The notes: a model not told the origin generated them from the sequence alone. A stretch of 64,000 bases of DNA from Rhynchopus sp. YZ270_cl-10 (GCA_964035575.1 OZ037888.1:434001-498000); one strand, 5' to 3'. Shown: positions 1-10,336, counted from the first letter of the stretch. Numbers and translations are program-made.

Positions 1-839
1 AGAAAGAGCTGCACTGATTGGTCGACTGTGAGGGTGGAGTTGGGGAGTTCGTTGCGTACTGAGGTGACTTCTGCACCGGAAATGCCACAGGGGACTATGC
101 CATTGTACTCATTCAGATCACAGTCAATGTTGATCGCTACCCCATGCATCGAACAGTACTCCTTCAGCTCCACACCCAACGCTGCCATCTTCCTCTGTGG
201 CCCATACACCGTCTCCAACCTTTCCTCCTCTGATACAATCCTTGCCACATTAGGAACACTTAATTTTGTTGAAACCGGCCCTCCCACCCATACCCCTACG
301 TCACTGCACGTCCATGCTGCGATTCCTTGATTTTCAAGAAATTTTAAAATAGTACTTTCTAGCACCCTAACCCACCATCGAAGCAGTCCAGAATCTCTTG
401 GGTTTGTGAAGTTGGAGCGTGCGCGGAGTTCTTTGAAATTGATGATAGGGTAGACTGTGAGTTGTCCTTTTCCATGCCAGGTTGCGCGGCCTCCTCGGTT
501 GATGCGGGCAAGCTCAATGGTGTGGCCTTCTGCGGAGGTCCAAGCGGGGAGGGGTTGTTCGTCCACAGCACGCCGCATCTCCTCTGCAGCGGAGCTCACC
601 GCAGGCGGTGCCTGCAACGACCTGGACGCCAGCAGATCCTTTCCTGGAGTCGAGCTCAGCAGCAGATCGGTCATCCCATCTGGACGTCGCCCTACAGTAT
701 AAACCGACGGTGAGTGCTCACACAGCAACACCGTATCAGGGATAACCCCGGCACGCCGCTTTTTGAATAGCTCCTGCTGCAGCCTTAGAGTTTCCTTATA
801 GGAAGCGCTGCCTAGACGGACGATGCGGAGGGTGTTCAT
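1..839 (-). CDS. lipB: Octanoyl-[acyl carrier protein]:protein N-octanoyltransferase (LipB/LIPT2), 3' end outside window
   Basis: This enzyme moves octanoyl from acyl carrier protein to lipoyl-domain lysines, the first step of mitochondrial lipoate synthesis. Translation of the minus strand from the ATG at 839 stays open for about 280 codons to the window edge. Visible family motifs are CEHSPSVYTVGRR (residues 40-52), RGGRATWHGKGQL (116-128) with the conserved His, the catalytic Lys in RKMAALGV (K217), MHGVAINI (231-238) and the catalytic Cys in PCGI (C251). Between the GRR and RGG motifs there are about 64 residues, roughly 40 more than is usual in bacterial LipB, so this lineage carries an insertion there. 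No clear targeting peptide precedes the fold, so mitochondrial location rests on the known role. The C-terminus lies beyond position 1. The neighbour on the same strand is 6 kb upstream. Confidence 0.93.
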   Translation of the reverse strand, partial: MNTLRIVRLGSASYKETLRLQQELFKKRRAGVIPDTVLLCEHSPSVYTVGRRPDGMTDLLLSSTPGKDLLASRSLQAPPAVSSAAEEMRRAVDEQPLPAWTSAEGHTIELARINRGGRATWHGKGQLTVYPIINFKELRARSNFTNPRDSGLLRWWVRVLESTILKFLENQGIAAWTCSDVGVWVGGPVSTKLSVPNVARIVSEEERLETVYGPQRKMAALGVELKEYCSMHGVAINIDCDLNEYNGIVPCGISGAEVTSVRNELPNSTLTVDQSVQLF

Positions 840-1978
840 GTTATGGGAAGAAACGAGGTGGAGGTGGTGGAGGAGGTGGAGGTGGAGGAGGGGGGTAGTG
901 TCCTAAAGGGTAGGGGGGGGTTTGAAGGGAGGAAATTAAGAAAAGGTTTTTTTTTCTTCTGCAAGCAATTACGTCCAGCGCTCAAGGGAACGATATTTCG
1001 TCATTTCTTCACGAAGCGGAACCACAGTGCAGTGTGAACCCTGCAGTCCGAGCTTCTCTCCCCCCCCCCCGGAGAACAAACTGCCTATAACATAACACAT
1101 TCTCTGCAGTCTACAAAGCAATACGTCCAGAGCTCAAGGAACGAAATGACCCCCCATCTTATAGCGTCGTCGTAATCAATAATAATGAGAGAGAAGAGGG
1201 AGAAGAGAAAAAAAATGAAGATGGTAAAACGTTTTTTTTTGAAAGAAAAACTCTTTAAAAATATGCGGGGAATAGCCGTGGGGGAGGGGTTGAACTCCGC
1301 AGTGGGGTGGGGGGGGCTTAGCTTGTATTGACGGGAACAGAGGGGGGGGGCATTCAAACAAAAAAAAAAAAAATGAAAATATAACGAATGCACAGAGATT
1401 GAAAATGCAAAAAAAAGAAGAAGAAAAATGTGGAAGCGGGGGGGGAAAGGGGTGCAGATATTTGCTTGTTTTTTTTTGCATATTATTTGTTGTGTCAACT
1501 GTCACCAGAGTACCCACCTTGGGATGGGTCAATAGATTAACTCGGGTGTGTATTCAATATTGAAGCATTTTGCTCTACAGAGGCAGATATAGATGTATTT
1601 TTTGATTTTTTTTTGCTTCCCCCCTTTTTTTTTTGAAAATTTTGATAGCGTGCAGTCGCCACCCCCCCGATGAACTCTCACACATCCCCACACCCTTCAT
1701 TAAGTTAGTTCTTTACCTTTTTATGCTGGAACATTAGTGCGGGTACCCAAAAGGGTTAAAAAAAAGATAAAAAAAAATACACGGATACATCAGTGTGAAT
1801 ACGGGGGTGGTAACACACGGAATGCATTGTACCTATGTGAGAGGGGAGGAGGTGGGGGGGGGCGGGGAAAGGGGAAAAAAAGGGGGAGACCCTCGTACCC
1901 ATTTTTCCCAATCCCAGGGGATACTTCGTCCTGATGAGGGAGACCAATGGAAGTAGGGGAAATGGGGGGACTAGTAGA

Positions 1979-2064
1979 TGTATTGTAATAATTGCCCATC
2001 ATAATACATAATACACGTCACAATAGCTGTGTATTGTATTATGATGAGCAATTATCACAATGCA
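1979..2064. repeat. Inverted repeat (hairpin), arms about 36 bp
   Basis: The left arm 1979-2016 and right arm 2029-2064 are near-perfect reverse complements, with about a 12-base loop. The arms are AT-rich and no coding capacity is seen. It may be a small foldback element or a protein-binding or structured RNA site; nothing in the sequence decides. Confidence 0.75.
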
Positions 2065-2141
2065 GCTTCTAGTAGGGACGGAGGGTCGAAAACGAACAAA
2101 ACAAAACAGAACAAAAAAAAAAAATCAAAAAAAAAGTTGGT

Positions 2142-2180
2142 GCGATGACCCTAAGCCTCTCTCCTCTAGCTTAGTCACCT
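2142..2180 (+). repeat. R4 dispersed repeat copy
   Basis: About 35 bp of the form GATGAACCTAAGCCTCTC then TTAGTCACC. Relatives lie near 4048, 4493, 8919, 11469, 23283, 25771 and 25825. It is preceded by an A-run. Confidence 0.55.
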
Positions 2181-2730
2181 GAAAAGAAGAAGAAAAAAAA
2201 AGAAGACACAAAAAATGTCAGTTAACGTTCCAAATGGACTGCCAAGGGGTCTGTTTTCTTTTCCAAGAAGAAACAAAAAACTGACCTCACATAGGCGGGA
2301 CCGTAACAGAGCAATGTTTTTTGCTAAAAAGAAATGCAAACAAAAATGGGGGGGAAATGAAAAAAATGAAGGGGAAAAAAAGAGAACAAAAAAAAAATGG
2401 AATTGAAAATGTTGTCTCCAACCTCCATTTTTCATTATTCTTTTTTTCATTTTTTTATATAATCTAGTCTCATCCTCAGAACTACAAACAAAGGTTCTCC
2501 CTTCTGAAAGAAAGAAAGAGAGGGGGAAGGGGAGAAAAAGGATTGCGAAAAAAAAATAGAAACTTAATACTCCACAAAATAGAAACTTAACACTCATCAC
2601 ACGATAAAACCCATGGGAGAGGTTGTGGTGAAATCGCACACCCCCTCAACCTGTTTGGTTGAGATGAGGCTCTGCAACGCGGTCCCCAGAACCGCAAAGT
2701 GTGTTCGAAAAAAAAAAATGCTTTGTTTCT

Positions 2731-2797
2731 GATAAATTGTTGGAGTAGTGTGGTTTCCCTCAATTGTGTTTGCCACAGTTGTGCAAGCTCCACTGCA
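2731..2797 (+). repeat. R5 dispersed repeat copy
   Basis: A 67-bp segment beginning AAATTGTTGGAGTAGTGT and containing CCACAGTTGTGCAA. It closely matches 11071-11132 in the same orientation. Confidence 0.65.
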
Positions 2798-3180
2798 ACG
2801 TGTTCAAAAAAAAAATGCTTTGTTTCTACCCCTTCATTTCGTGAGGCGACAAAAAATAAAATGGCTTTCGGATGTAATAAGATATTGTACGGTATATCAT
2901 ACTGCGTATAACCTTCAACCCGGAGGGGAGGATGCAGAATTGACAAAAAAAAAAAAAAAAAGAAAGTAAAAGAAACCCCTGTGAATGGCGTGATCGAAGC
3001 GCAAATCTTTTACAAAGTCTTTACAAAGTATCCACAGGGTAAAAAAGGTAGGTCGCGGTCAAATATTATAGCAATAAAAAATCCCGATCAGGTTTTTTTT
3101 TTTTTCACAAAAGTTTTTATAAAGTCTTTAACAAGCTTTTTCCCAGATCGTGATCATGATCTGGTTTTCAGGAATTTTGG

Positions 3181-3209
<29 letters not shown>
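3181..3209 (+). repeat. Homopolymer run of 29 A
   Basis: This is the longest pure A tract in the window. It could be a decayed poly(A) tail of a retroposed sequence or simple slippage, and it is a likely site of sequencing error. Confidence 0.85.
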
Positions 3210-3211
<2 letters not shown>

Positions 3212-5373
3212 GCTCGCACACGATCTGCAGCAGTTCTACTCAATATTTTTTCAGATGAGTCACCACCACGGTTCGCACGGATCGCGATCCGTCAATTGCG
3301 GTACTTTTCCGGGAAAAACAAAAAAAAAAAAGGTGGGGTGCGCACGGGGGTCGCGCTACGCGCCTACCGACTACCGTAGATTTTTGACGATTTTGCTTGG
3401 GTTTTTCCTTACTAAAACCAGAGAATCTCATATTTCATAGTAAGGGTACTTCAGAGTGTTTTTGCACACACATGTGACCCCACCGTGGAGAGCAATCGGC
3501 TCGCACAATCAAAAGAAAGCAGAGAAAAGGGAAAAAGAAAAAAGACAAAAGTTGGGTACCGTGCGCCTGCGGCGCTACTGTGTTCCCACTCAAAACACCA
3601 CAATTTCATCTGAAGTTGGGTTTTCAAACCTGAAAATGACCCTTGTTTACGAGTATGGGTTCATATTTTGCAAAAATTTAAGTCAATAAAATTTTGTCCA
3701 TTTTTCCAAAATGACCCCATCACTTTCTGCAATCGCACCGAATCGGACGATGCGATCGACAAAAACGCCCAAAAACGCACCCCATACCCCCTTTTTTTTT
3801 CGTGATCTGGACCCCAAAATTTTGGTCAAAATCACGTGATCTGGGAACATGCTTGGTCTTTAAACCATACAACCTCCAACCACACCATTTGGAATACGAA
3901 TGTACTTCTCGTGCACTTAAAAACACGCGTACAAAAAATATTATGATGGAAAAGACAAGAAGTAGTCGGTACTACAGCTTCAAGCCAAAGTTTTTGCGAC
4001 ACTCACGAAAAAAAAAGGGGGGATGGAAAAAAGAGAAAGTTGATTGGATGATCATGAGCCTCTGCTTCGTCTGCTCGATCATCAAAGGGGAGGGAGGCAT
4101 AAAAAATTTTGGTTTGCCTGTCATTGCTAGTCTCCCACACGGCAAAGGAGTGCGAACATCTGAATAAAAAAAACAGAATTTTATTAATTTCACATACTTT
4201 CCAATAGAGAAAGCATTAGGATGTTCAAAAAAAACAGAATCTAAAAAAAAAAAAAAAGGGTTGGGTCACTTACGATAAAACCCCATTGCGTATTATCGCA
4301 AAATGGGTATTAATAACGGTGTATTATAGTAATTTCCTCAATATATTTAGTCGGAACTGCCTTAACGTTTTGGGTTTGAACTGTTTTATAATCAGAACGT
4401 TTTGGTCTGAACTGTCCAAAAAGCCATATTTAGTGGGCTAGACTGTCCGTATCCCAAAGAGGGGGGGAAAAAAACGTTTTATACGGTGAAAAAGCATCTC
4501 ATCTCTCTTTGCTTAGTCACCCATATGAAGGGAAAACAAATAAAAACTAGACAATATCGTTCAACTGTTCATAACAATAGCAATGAATTTCTTCGTCGCA
4601 GCCAAATAGGGGGTAAATCTGTTTAGCGCAAAGGTGAAAGAATTCAAGGGGGAAATACTGTTATTCATTGACTTTCTTTTTTGTCTAGTTTGTTAAATAC
4701 ACTATGTGTTAGGGGGAAAAAAAAGGGGAGGTAAATATTGCTAAGGTATTAGTGTTAGGTTTGTAATACTTTAAAAAATGATAAAGGTAATGATGGGTTA
4801 TGATAAGGGATGATAGGTCATGATAAGGTACCTAATGATAACGAACAGCGATACAGAGGGCGTTACATCATGTGATATAACTCCCTATGTATGCTGGATA
4901 CTGATAGAAAGAATAAATGATGGAGTGGCCCAGGATCAACAAAAATGATCACATATTTAAAAAAAAAAAAAAACAACAAAAAGACAAAAAAGACAATTTA
5001 TAAGATTAGTGCCTCTCGTGCACACGTCTATTTAAAAGAAAAAAGCATTAGTAGAACTGTCATCCAGTGTTGCAGGCGCACCTAATAATACGTGCTATTC
5101 ACTATGACTTTTGTTTTATCTTGCTTTTTTTTTTAGAAAAACAACAACAGCAACAAATACTCCTTTTCTGTTGAAACGTGGGGGGAACAGCAAACAAAAT
5201 TCTTATGTTGGAAGAAAACAAGAAGTACTCAAACAGCAAAAAAAAAAAAAAGAAAAATTGAAACACGTATCAGCTTACACATAGTCTTTAATTTCCCTTT
5301 ACCCTCTCTTCATGCTTTCTTTGTTGACGATCCAGTAACAAAATCCGTGGGGAAGAAAAAAAATAGCTATTTA

Positions 5374-5516
5374 TTGGAGTGAAAATAAGTCGTTTTTTTC
5401 ACCGAGTTGGTGTTTTCAACCCGAGTTACTTTAATTCACGAGCGAAGCGAGGGAATTAAAGTCACGAGGGTTGAAAACACCAACGAGGTGAAAAAAACGC
5501 TTATTTTCTACTCCAA
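5374..5516. repeat. 143-bp hairpin with 66-bp arms
   Basis: Left arm 5374-5439 and right arm 5451-5516 are about 90% reverse-complementary, separated by a short GAGCGAAGCGA core that is itself partly self-complementary. The arms contain TTGGAGT at the outer ends. It lies directly beside the MITE-like element at 5524-6186, so it may be a foldback element or part of a composite. Confidence 0.85.
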
Positions 5517-5523
5517 GACATAA

Positions 5524-6186
5524 TTTTATCCATAAGTGTGAAGCTTTATTTTCCGAGCCCGCCCAAGTGTCGTGTGAGACCTGTAGTGTGGATCTCCAGT
5601 GTCTTGCACCGCTTCTTCTGAGCCCAACGCTGTTTGGCCTGTCGACGTACTAAATACGAAGACAGGGGGGCGGTGCCAACAATTTTCCAATGATGTAACG
5701 TTTATCTGATTGATTTATCGTTTGATATACCTTGTGTGTCCTACTTCACCTGCACACCCAAGGTTATTGAACGATACTTTCAAGCGATACTTCGTTATGT
5801 CATTGGGGGTACTGGTACGGGGTACCTGGGGAAAACACGTACGTTTTTGTTCGCGATAACACGCACACTTTTTGTACGTGCTATCGCAATTTACCCTAAA
5901 ATATATTACCTCCGCTGACACAGCTCGAGGGCTACTCCAACAAGTTTGTAGCTACCACCATGCACGCCCCGTCCCCCCACCCCAGTCCAGATACCCTGGG
6001 GAAAAAAAAAACTCGAAAAAAATAGGGTGAGTTTGGGGGTGTTTGGGGGCTTAAGACGGGTGAAAAAAAACGGTGAAAATAAAATTTTTATTTTCACAGG
6101 GTGAAAATAAAAATTTTATTTTCACACCCCTCCACGTACTTTTGGGTGGGCGAGGAAAATAAAGCTTCACGCGCGTGGATAAATGA
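5524..6186. mobile_element. MITE-like non-autonomous DNA element
   Basis: The ends are inverted repeats of about 44 bp. The left end reads TTTTATCCATAAGTGTGAAG and the right end, reverse-complemented, reads TTTATCCACGCGCGTGAAG; both continue into CTTTATTTTCC and a GCCC-rich stretch. The interior, about 600 bp, has no coding capacity. No clear target duplication could be assigned, so the superfamily is unknown. The terminal repeats differ at several places, which suggests an old copy. Confidence 0.6.
6070..6126. repeat. Pair of adjacent AT-rich palindromes
   Basis: Two near-identical palindromes of about 25 bp, each beginning GTGAAAATAAAA and ending TTTTATTTTCAC, stand in tandem separated by AGG. 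They lie inside the right part of the MITE-like element. Confidence 0.75.
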
Positions 6187-6442
6187 GATTCTTTTTTCCA
6201 TCCAACGAACCTGGGATTGTAACGGAAAAAGGACGTTGATAGAGGAGAATAAGAAAGAAAATTACGCTAGTGGCGGGTTTCACGTTTTGATATTCGGTAT
6301 GTCGCATGGAAACATTCAAGAATGTGATACACGCTATGTTTTATTATTGCATTTGTGGCAAAATGAAATCTGTCAAAAAAAAGTGGGGTAATTGCGCACA
6401 AAAAAAAAAGGGGGGAGGGGGGAGGGGGGAGAGGGAAGTGGT

Positions 6443-6517
6443 GAAGTTGATAGTGCAAAACGCCTCTGGGAGGCAAGCACTGACACTCCGTGGATAATCG
6501 GACCCCGGAGTGCTGCA
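6443..6517 (+). repeat. R2 dispersed repeat copy, possibly tRNA-related
   Basis: It starts GAAGTTGATAGTGCAAAACG, then GCCTCTGGGAGGC, and ends with an inverted pair CACTCCG/CGGAGTG. TAGTGCAAAACG loosely resembles an A box and GGATAATCGGACCCC loosely a B box, so a tRNA-derived SINE is possible. A truncated neighbour copy is at 6543-6567. Confidence 0.55.
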
Positions 6518-6542
6518 CACAAAGGAAAAAAAAAAAGAGAGA

Positions 6543-6567
6543 GAAGTTGAAAGTGCAAACGCCTCAT
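6543..6567 (+). repeat. R2 repeat, 5' fragment
   Basis: This matches the first 25 bases or so of the R2 copy just upstream (GAAGTTGAAAGTGCAAACGC), again after an A-run. Confidence 0.5.
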
Positions 6568-6808
6568 CGTTCATTCGGCGGACGCATGGGGGCACATAAA
6601 AAAATGTCATTTTTGAGGGAATTTTGGGGAAAAGCAAGGGAATTTGTTCACAGAACTTAGCAATATTTTTTGTTCCTTTGTTTTGGCCGTTATTTGGACA
6701 CTGAAACCCGACTAGGGCCATAAAATAACAAGAGATCTTTGAAAACATACTAACTGTGAACCGGTAGAGGGGAAGTGGAGCAGTCAATTTGTTTTGTTTT
6801 TCTTTTTC

Positions 6809-6856
6809 GAAAACTTGGTTGTATTAGTGTAGACACCCGAGGATGAACTACACTAT
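6809..6856 (+). repeat. R1 dispersed repeat copy
   Basis: A 48-bp segment starting GAAAACTTGGTTGTATTAGT, then GTAGACACCCGAGGATGAAC, directly after a T-run. Seven copies occur in the window, all in this orientation. Confidence 0.75.
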
Positions 6857-6994
6857 GGATTTTTGTCATCAGCACAGAACTTCAATAATGACGCATCATT
6901 GGGGGGGAAAAAACGTTGACGAAAGAGAAGGGGAAAAAGCGAAAAACAACGTGATTTTCAACAAAAAAAATAGAGCATTTTTTTTAATTATCAT

Positions 6995-8152
6995 TTATGC
7001 TTCCGCACCCCTTGCGGTACTGAGGCGCCCTGCCAGCTCGTTGAGACGCTTTTGAAGGAAACGCTCGCGGAAGGAGAGGTGCACACTTTCAATGGTGAGG
7101 CGGTCGGTGAAGGCTTGGTCAATTAAGGCGCCTTGTGTGTGCATGGCCTCCAGAATATCAGCAGCAATGGTGAGATAGAGATGAGAGGTGGGCACGTTGC
7201 CGCCAAGAACGATGTCGAGAATCGATATGAAGAAGGTGTCGTCCACGAAAATGCACCCACACTCATACATGTCCAGGGCAAGCTTTGCACACAGCTTCGT
7301 TCTGTGCGCAGAGCGTGTTCTGTTCTGCTCGAGAACCTCCAGCTGCTCTTGCTCCAGATCGTTGTCCTCATCATGGGTGTGCTCGCGGTGCATCGAAATG
7401 TTGCTTAACATCGCAAACTGCAGCTTCCTGTTCACCTCATCGGATTTAATCTCGCAGAGAAGACCTAGCAGGGATGCGGTCACATTGGGTTCTTCGCCGC
7501 AACAGAAAAGAGTGTCAAGAACTCCTTCTGCGACAGCGGAAGGTCCACCGGGGGCAACGAGGGTTTCATTCAGTTGCGAAACAGAGCGGTGGTGGTTGCC
7601 ACAGTGGATTTCATGGATGAAACGTCGTACGCAGAGACGGCAGGTGTCTGCACCGTCGCCGTGGCATTTTTTCTTTGCTTTTTCTTCCTTTTGGCGGGCG
7701 GTTTGTGGGCAGCATTTGCATGAATCTACCTCCGTTGTGCAGGATCCACTCTCACCACACCCACTCCCAGCCCCACAGCAGGAACCCCCACAGCAGGAAG
7801 AGGACACAGTTTCGCTGGAACTGCATCCACAGTCATCGCATTTACAGCACCGTGCTGCCTGCTCTTCGGAAGTAAGGTGTGACACCAAATCCGCAATCTG
7901 TTCAGGACGCTGCACTCTCCTGCCTCTAGGCTTGCGTGGCCGGGGTCCTTCCGGCAGAGGTGGCAAATCGTTAGGAAGAATCATCTTCAACTTGCATGGG
8001 ATGTGCAGGCGTCCATTTTGGAGTGCCTTTCTTTCCAAGGCGTGTTGCTGGTTTTTATGCCGCAGGCCGTCCATATGAGAAACGCATTGTGCCTCGCTGT
8101 TCAGCATCATGTTGCAGTCAGAGCAGAAAAAACAGGTTGTTGCGGGCTTCAT
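6995..8152 (-). CDS. U1/matrin-type zinc finger protein with cysteine cluster and helical C-terminal domain
   Basis: The protein has 385 residues from the ATG at 8152. The frame is open further upstream to 8368, but that extension is low-complexity and not gene-like. Residues 7-33 form a C2H2 finger of the U1/JAZ kind (C10-x2-C13-x12-H26-x5-H32), a type that binds RNA or double-stranded RNA. Residues 65-82 are basic and proline-rich. Residues 102-148 hold 14 cysteines in 47 positions, many as CC or CxC, followed by more pairs (CRLC, CGNHH). Residues about 200-385 are leucine-rich and helical and end in a stretch ressembling the last repeats of MIF4G/HEAT domains; that assignment is weak. An RNA-linked role is inferred from the finger only. 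I do not recognise an orthologue. Confidence 0.75.
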   Translation of the reverse strand: MKPATTCFFCSDCNMMLNSEAQCVSHMDGLRHKNQQHALERKALQNGRLHIPCKLKMILPNDLPPLPEGPRPRKPRGRRVQRPEQIADLVSHLTSEEQAARCCKCDDCGCSSSETVSSSCCGGSCCGAGSGCGESGSCTTEVDSCKCCPQTARQKEEKAKKKCHGDGADTCRLCVRRFIHEIHCGNHHRSVSQLNETLVAPGGPSAVAEGVLDTLFCCGEEPNVTASLLGLLCEIKSDEVNRKLQFAMLSNISMHREHTHDEDNDLEQEQLEVLEQNRTRSAHRTKLCAKLALDMYECGCIFVDDTFFISILDIVLGGNVPTSHLYLTIAADILEAMHTQGALIDQAFTDRLTIESVHLSFRERFLQKRLNELAGRLSTARGAEA

Positions 8153-8918
8153 TGTAACGTTGGGAAATGGGTAAAAGATATCGTATATGGGGTGGTTTTG
8201 AGCGGTAAAGTGAAGCACGACGAAACTGTAGGAGTGAAAAAAAATGAAGTTCGTGTGGGTGGGTTGGGTTGCCTCTGTAAGGTGTGGCGGTGTGGTGATG
8301 GGAGGGGAGAGAGACATGGGAAAGATGGGAAGGGAATGCGTGAATTGAAAGATTGTTTTTTTCCCCATTCGGGTAGTCAGACCTTACATAGTTTCTGGAC
8401 GCAAGGGGTTCCGCAATGTGTACTAGGGGAGGGTCTAAGAAGCGTCTAGTGGCCCTGCTTCCTCGCAAGGTAGTGTTGTTCGAGGGGGGTGTGCGTGCGC
8501 ATCTTGCTGTTTTATTGGTGGTCTCTCTGACCGAATGGAAACCCCACGGTTTATCAGCCGGAAAATAAAATAATTTCGTTTTCTTTCCAAAGACGAGAAA
8601 TGACAAAATAGTGATGTCCAATCCATGACACCTTTTTGAGGTAAATGCAGGAACCCCCTCCAAAAAAAAGCTGTAAATAAGGGGGCATTTGAGGAACTGT
8701 TTTTGTTGTTTGCACCAAAAAAAAAAAATATTTTTCAATTCCATTCTAAACAAAGAGGAAGGTGGGAGAGAACCTCCACTCCAGATGATGCTGGAAAGCA
8801 GATACTGGGAGAGGAGGGGTTTAAAAAGGGGGCTACTTTTTTTGAAAAAAAAATTGGATGTACCATTATGACACAGAGGATGTGATACACGATACTTCCT
8901 GTCACCAATGTAAACAGT

Positions 8919-8952
8919 GTGATGAACCTAAGCCTCTCACGTTCAATCACCA
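8919..8952 (+). repeat. R4 dispersed repeat copy
   Basis: GTGATGAACCTAAGCCTCTC followed by CAATCACC. It matches the R4 copies near 2142 and 25771. Confidence 0.6.
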
Positions 8953-9366
8953 TACCCGGCAAACAAACCAACACCTCCAAGATGTACCTGTTTTTTTTTG
9001 TTTAGACTCTGTTAACTCAGTGTAGCCGAATTCAGACGAAGGTTTCGCCACACCACTTAGTGTGTGATCAGAATCTAAATTCCCCCCGTACTTTTCCCGT
9101 CTGGTTCCGACCACACCACTGTTGTTTTATATAGTACACTAGGCCAGGATGCTCCACGATGTCTTCGGTTTTCTTTCTTGAAAACTCGGGTTTCCGCGAG
9201 CCCTTTTGTTACCCAAAAATGGGTAAAACACAAAAACCCCAACAAAATTATTACTATTTTTTTTACAAACACCCAATATATAAGCCATTCTCATCGTATA
9301 TAAAATTCTCCTGTTTTTCTTTTTTTTGGACAAATATATTGGGATAGTACTACCCCACTGGACTGT

Positions 9367-9412
9367 TGAAAACTTGGTTGTATTAGATTTGACTCGAGGA
9401 TGAGCTTCACAA
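9367..9412 (+). repeat. R1 dispersed repeat copy
   Basis: TGAAAACTTGGTTGTATTAG, then a diverged centre, then CGAGGATGAGCTTCACAA. It is the most divergent of the R1 copies. Confidence 0.7.
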
Positions 9413-9455
9413 TGAATATTTCGTTCTCCTTCTCTTTTCTTTTCTTTTTTTTTTT

Positions 9456-9502
9456 GAAAACTTGGTTGTATTAGTGTAGACACCCGAGGATGAACTCCAC
9501 TA
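9456..9502 (+). repeat. R1 dispersed repeat copy
   Basis: Follows a T-run; same core as 6809-6856 with GTAGACACCCGAGGATGAAC. Confidence 0.75.
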
Positions 9503-9601
9503 CAATTTCTTTTTTTTGAAACAACAAGGGAAGAGGGGAGAGGGGACTAGGCATACCAACTGAAATCTTGCTGGAAAGCAATTTTCTTTCTTCTTCTTTT
9601 T

Positions 9602-9650
9602 TGAAAACTTGGTTGTATTAGTGTAGCCACCCTAGAGTGTGCTCCACTAT
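9602..9650 (+). repeat. R1 dispersed repeat copy
   Basis: Subtype ending GTGTAGCCACCCTAGAGTG then TGCTCCACTAT. The same subtype occurs at 10846 and 30183. Confidence 0.75.
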
Positions 9651-9727
9651 CTTTTTTGTTTTTTCCCTCTTTTTTTCTACTTTTATTTTTTTCAGCATAA
9701 CTACATTTCCCGTCTCCTTCGCAAATC

Positions 9728-10336
9728 CTAAAAAACACCCCTCCCCCCTCTCGCCGCAGGCATCATCATCGCCCCCTTCGGCGGCCCCAAGGACAATGGG
9801 AGGAGACGGCGGTGGGTTCGCATTGGGGCTTTCTTTTTTCCTCCTCTCTTTTCCTTTTTTGGCTCATTTTGGAGGACTGTTGGGAGGCGTACTGGAGCAC
9901 CATGGCTTACTGCACCTGCACCATGCGATCGTTGCTTTGGTGTTCCCTCCTTCAGGGGAACATGCATGAGCTCGGCTGGCTCTACTCTGGTTAACCCATT
10001 GAAGAGTTTTCTTTGTCGAAAGGCGCGTTGTGATGCCTGATGGATTTCGTGAAACGACAATCGCTGCCCTCCTCCACGCACCGGGTCTAACCATGGCTGG
10101 TAGGTCGAATACTTCATTCTGTCTTCCTCCTCCTGCCTCTCCCTCTGCATCTGTACCTGATGCTCTGCACACTGTGTACGCAACGTTGTCAAATGCGTCG
10201 CCCGATGCCCCCCTGCCGCAATTTCAAACACCTCCTGCCTCGCATTGTCGGCTACAGGACGGTTCAACCAGACAGGGCTATAACCTACGGCAGCCTCAGA
10301 GCCTCGGCCTTCTCCGTCATAATAATCTAGGTGCAT
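9728..10336 (-). CDS. Hypothetical protein, 202 residues
   Basis: An ATG at 10336 opens a 202-codon frame. I do not recognise the product. The N-terminal two thirds look gene-like: mixed composition, a charged QRERQEEEDRMK helix around residues 69-80, and an aromatic YSTYQPWLDP segment. The C-terminal third is Lys/Arg/Pro-rich (EPKKEKRGGKKKAP). No transmembrane segment or signal is visible. The frame sits in line with the other minus-strand genes, and the alternative plus-strand frame in the same place is low-complexity and less convincing. An intron near the 3' end cannot be excluded, because the tail composition changes there. The overall composition would suit a basic structural or nucleic-acid-binding protein; no function is proposed. 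Confidence 0.45.
   Translation of the reverse strand: MHLDYYDGEGRGSEAAVGYSPVWLNRPVADNARQEVFEIAAGGHRATHLTTLRTQCAEHQVQMQRERQEEEDRMKYSTYQPWLDPVRGGGQRLSFHEIHQASQRAFRQRKLFNGLTRVEPAELMHVPLKEGTPKQRSHGAGAVSHGAPVRLPTVLQNEPKKEKRGGKKKAPMRTHRRLLPLSLGPPKGAMMMPAARGGRGVF

Larger units (their letters stand above)
840..6994. other. 6.2-kb gene-free stretch rich in homopolymers and small repeats
   Basis: No protein gene could be supported. The stretch holds many A/T runs (29 A at 3181-3209) and G runs of 7-10, a palindrome near 2 kb, R4 and R5 repeat copies, a 143-bp hairpin and a MITE-like element at 5.4-6.2 kb, and R2 and R1 copies near 6.4-6.9 kb. Positions 3440-3870 resemble the interior of the hAT-like elements elsewhere in the window (shared ATGACCCCAYCAC and CGCCTGCGGCGC motifs), but no ends were found. 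Confidence 0.6.
8153..9727. other. Gene-free stretch with R1 cluster
   Basis: No gene is supported. The stretch contains one R4 copy and three R1 copies within 300 bp (9367-9650), each preceded by a T-run. The first 200 bases upstream of the zinc finger start form an open but low-complexity frame that I take as 5' untranslated. Confidence 0.5.

Noticed and set aside
28-713. Plus-strand frames over the lipB region
   Set aside because: They are shadows of the minus-strand lipB frame, which carries all family motifs.
843-3440. Several 60-150-codon frames rich in Lys, Phe, Ser or Pro
   Set aside because: They result from A/T/G homopolymer runs, with no conserved motif or start context.
7188-8078. 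296-codon plus-strand frame opposite the zinc finger gene
   Set aside because: It is antisense to a minus-strand gene with a clear C2H2 finger; its Ser/Cys/Arg composition is typical of a complementary frame.
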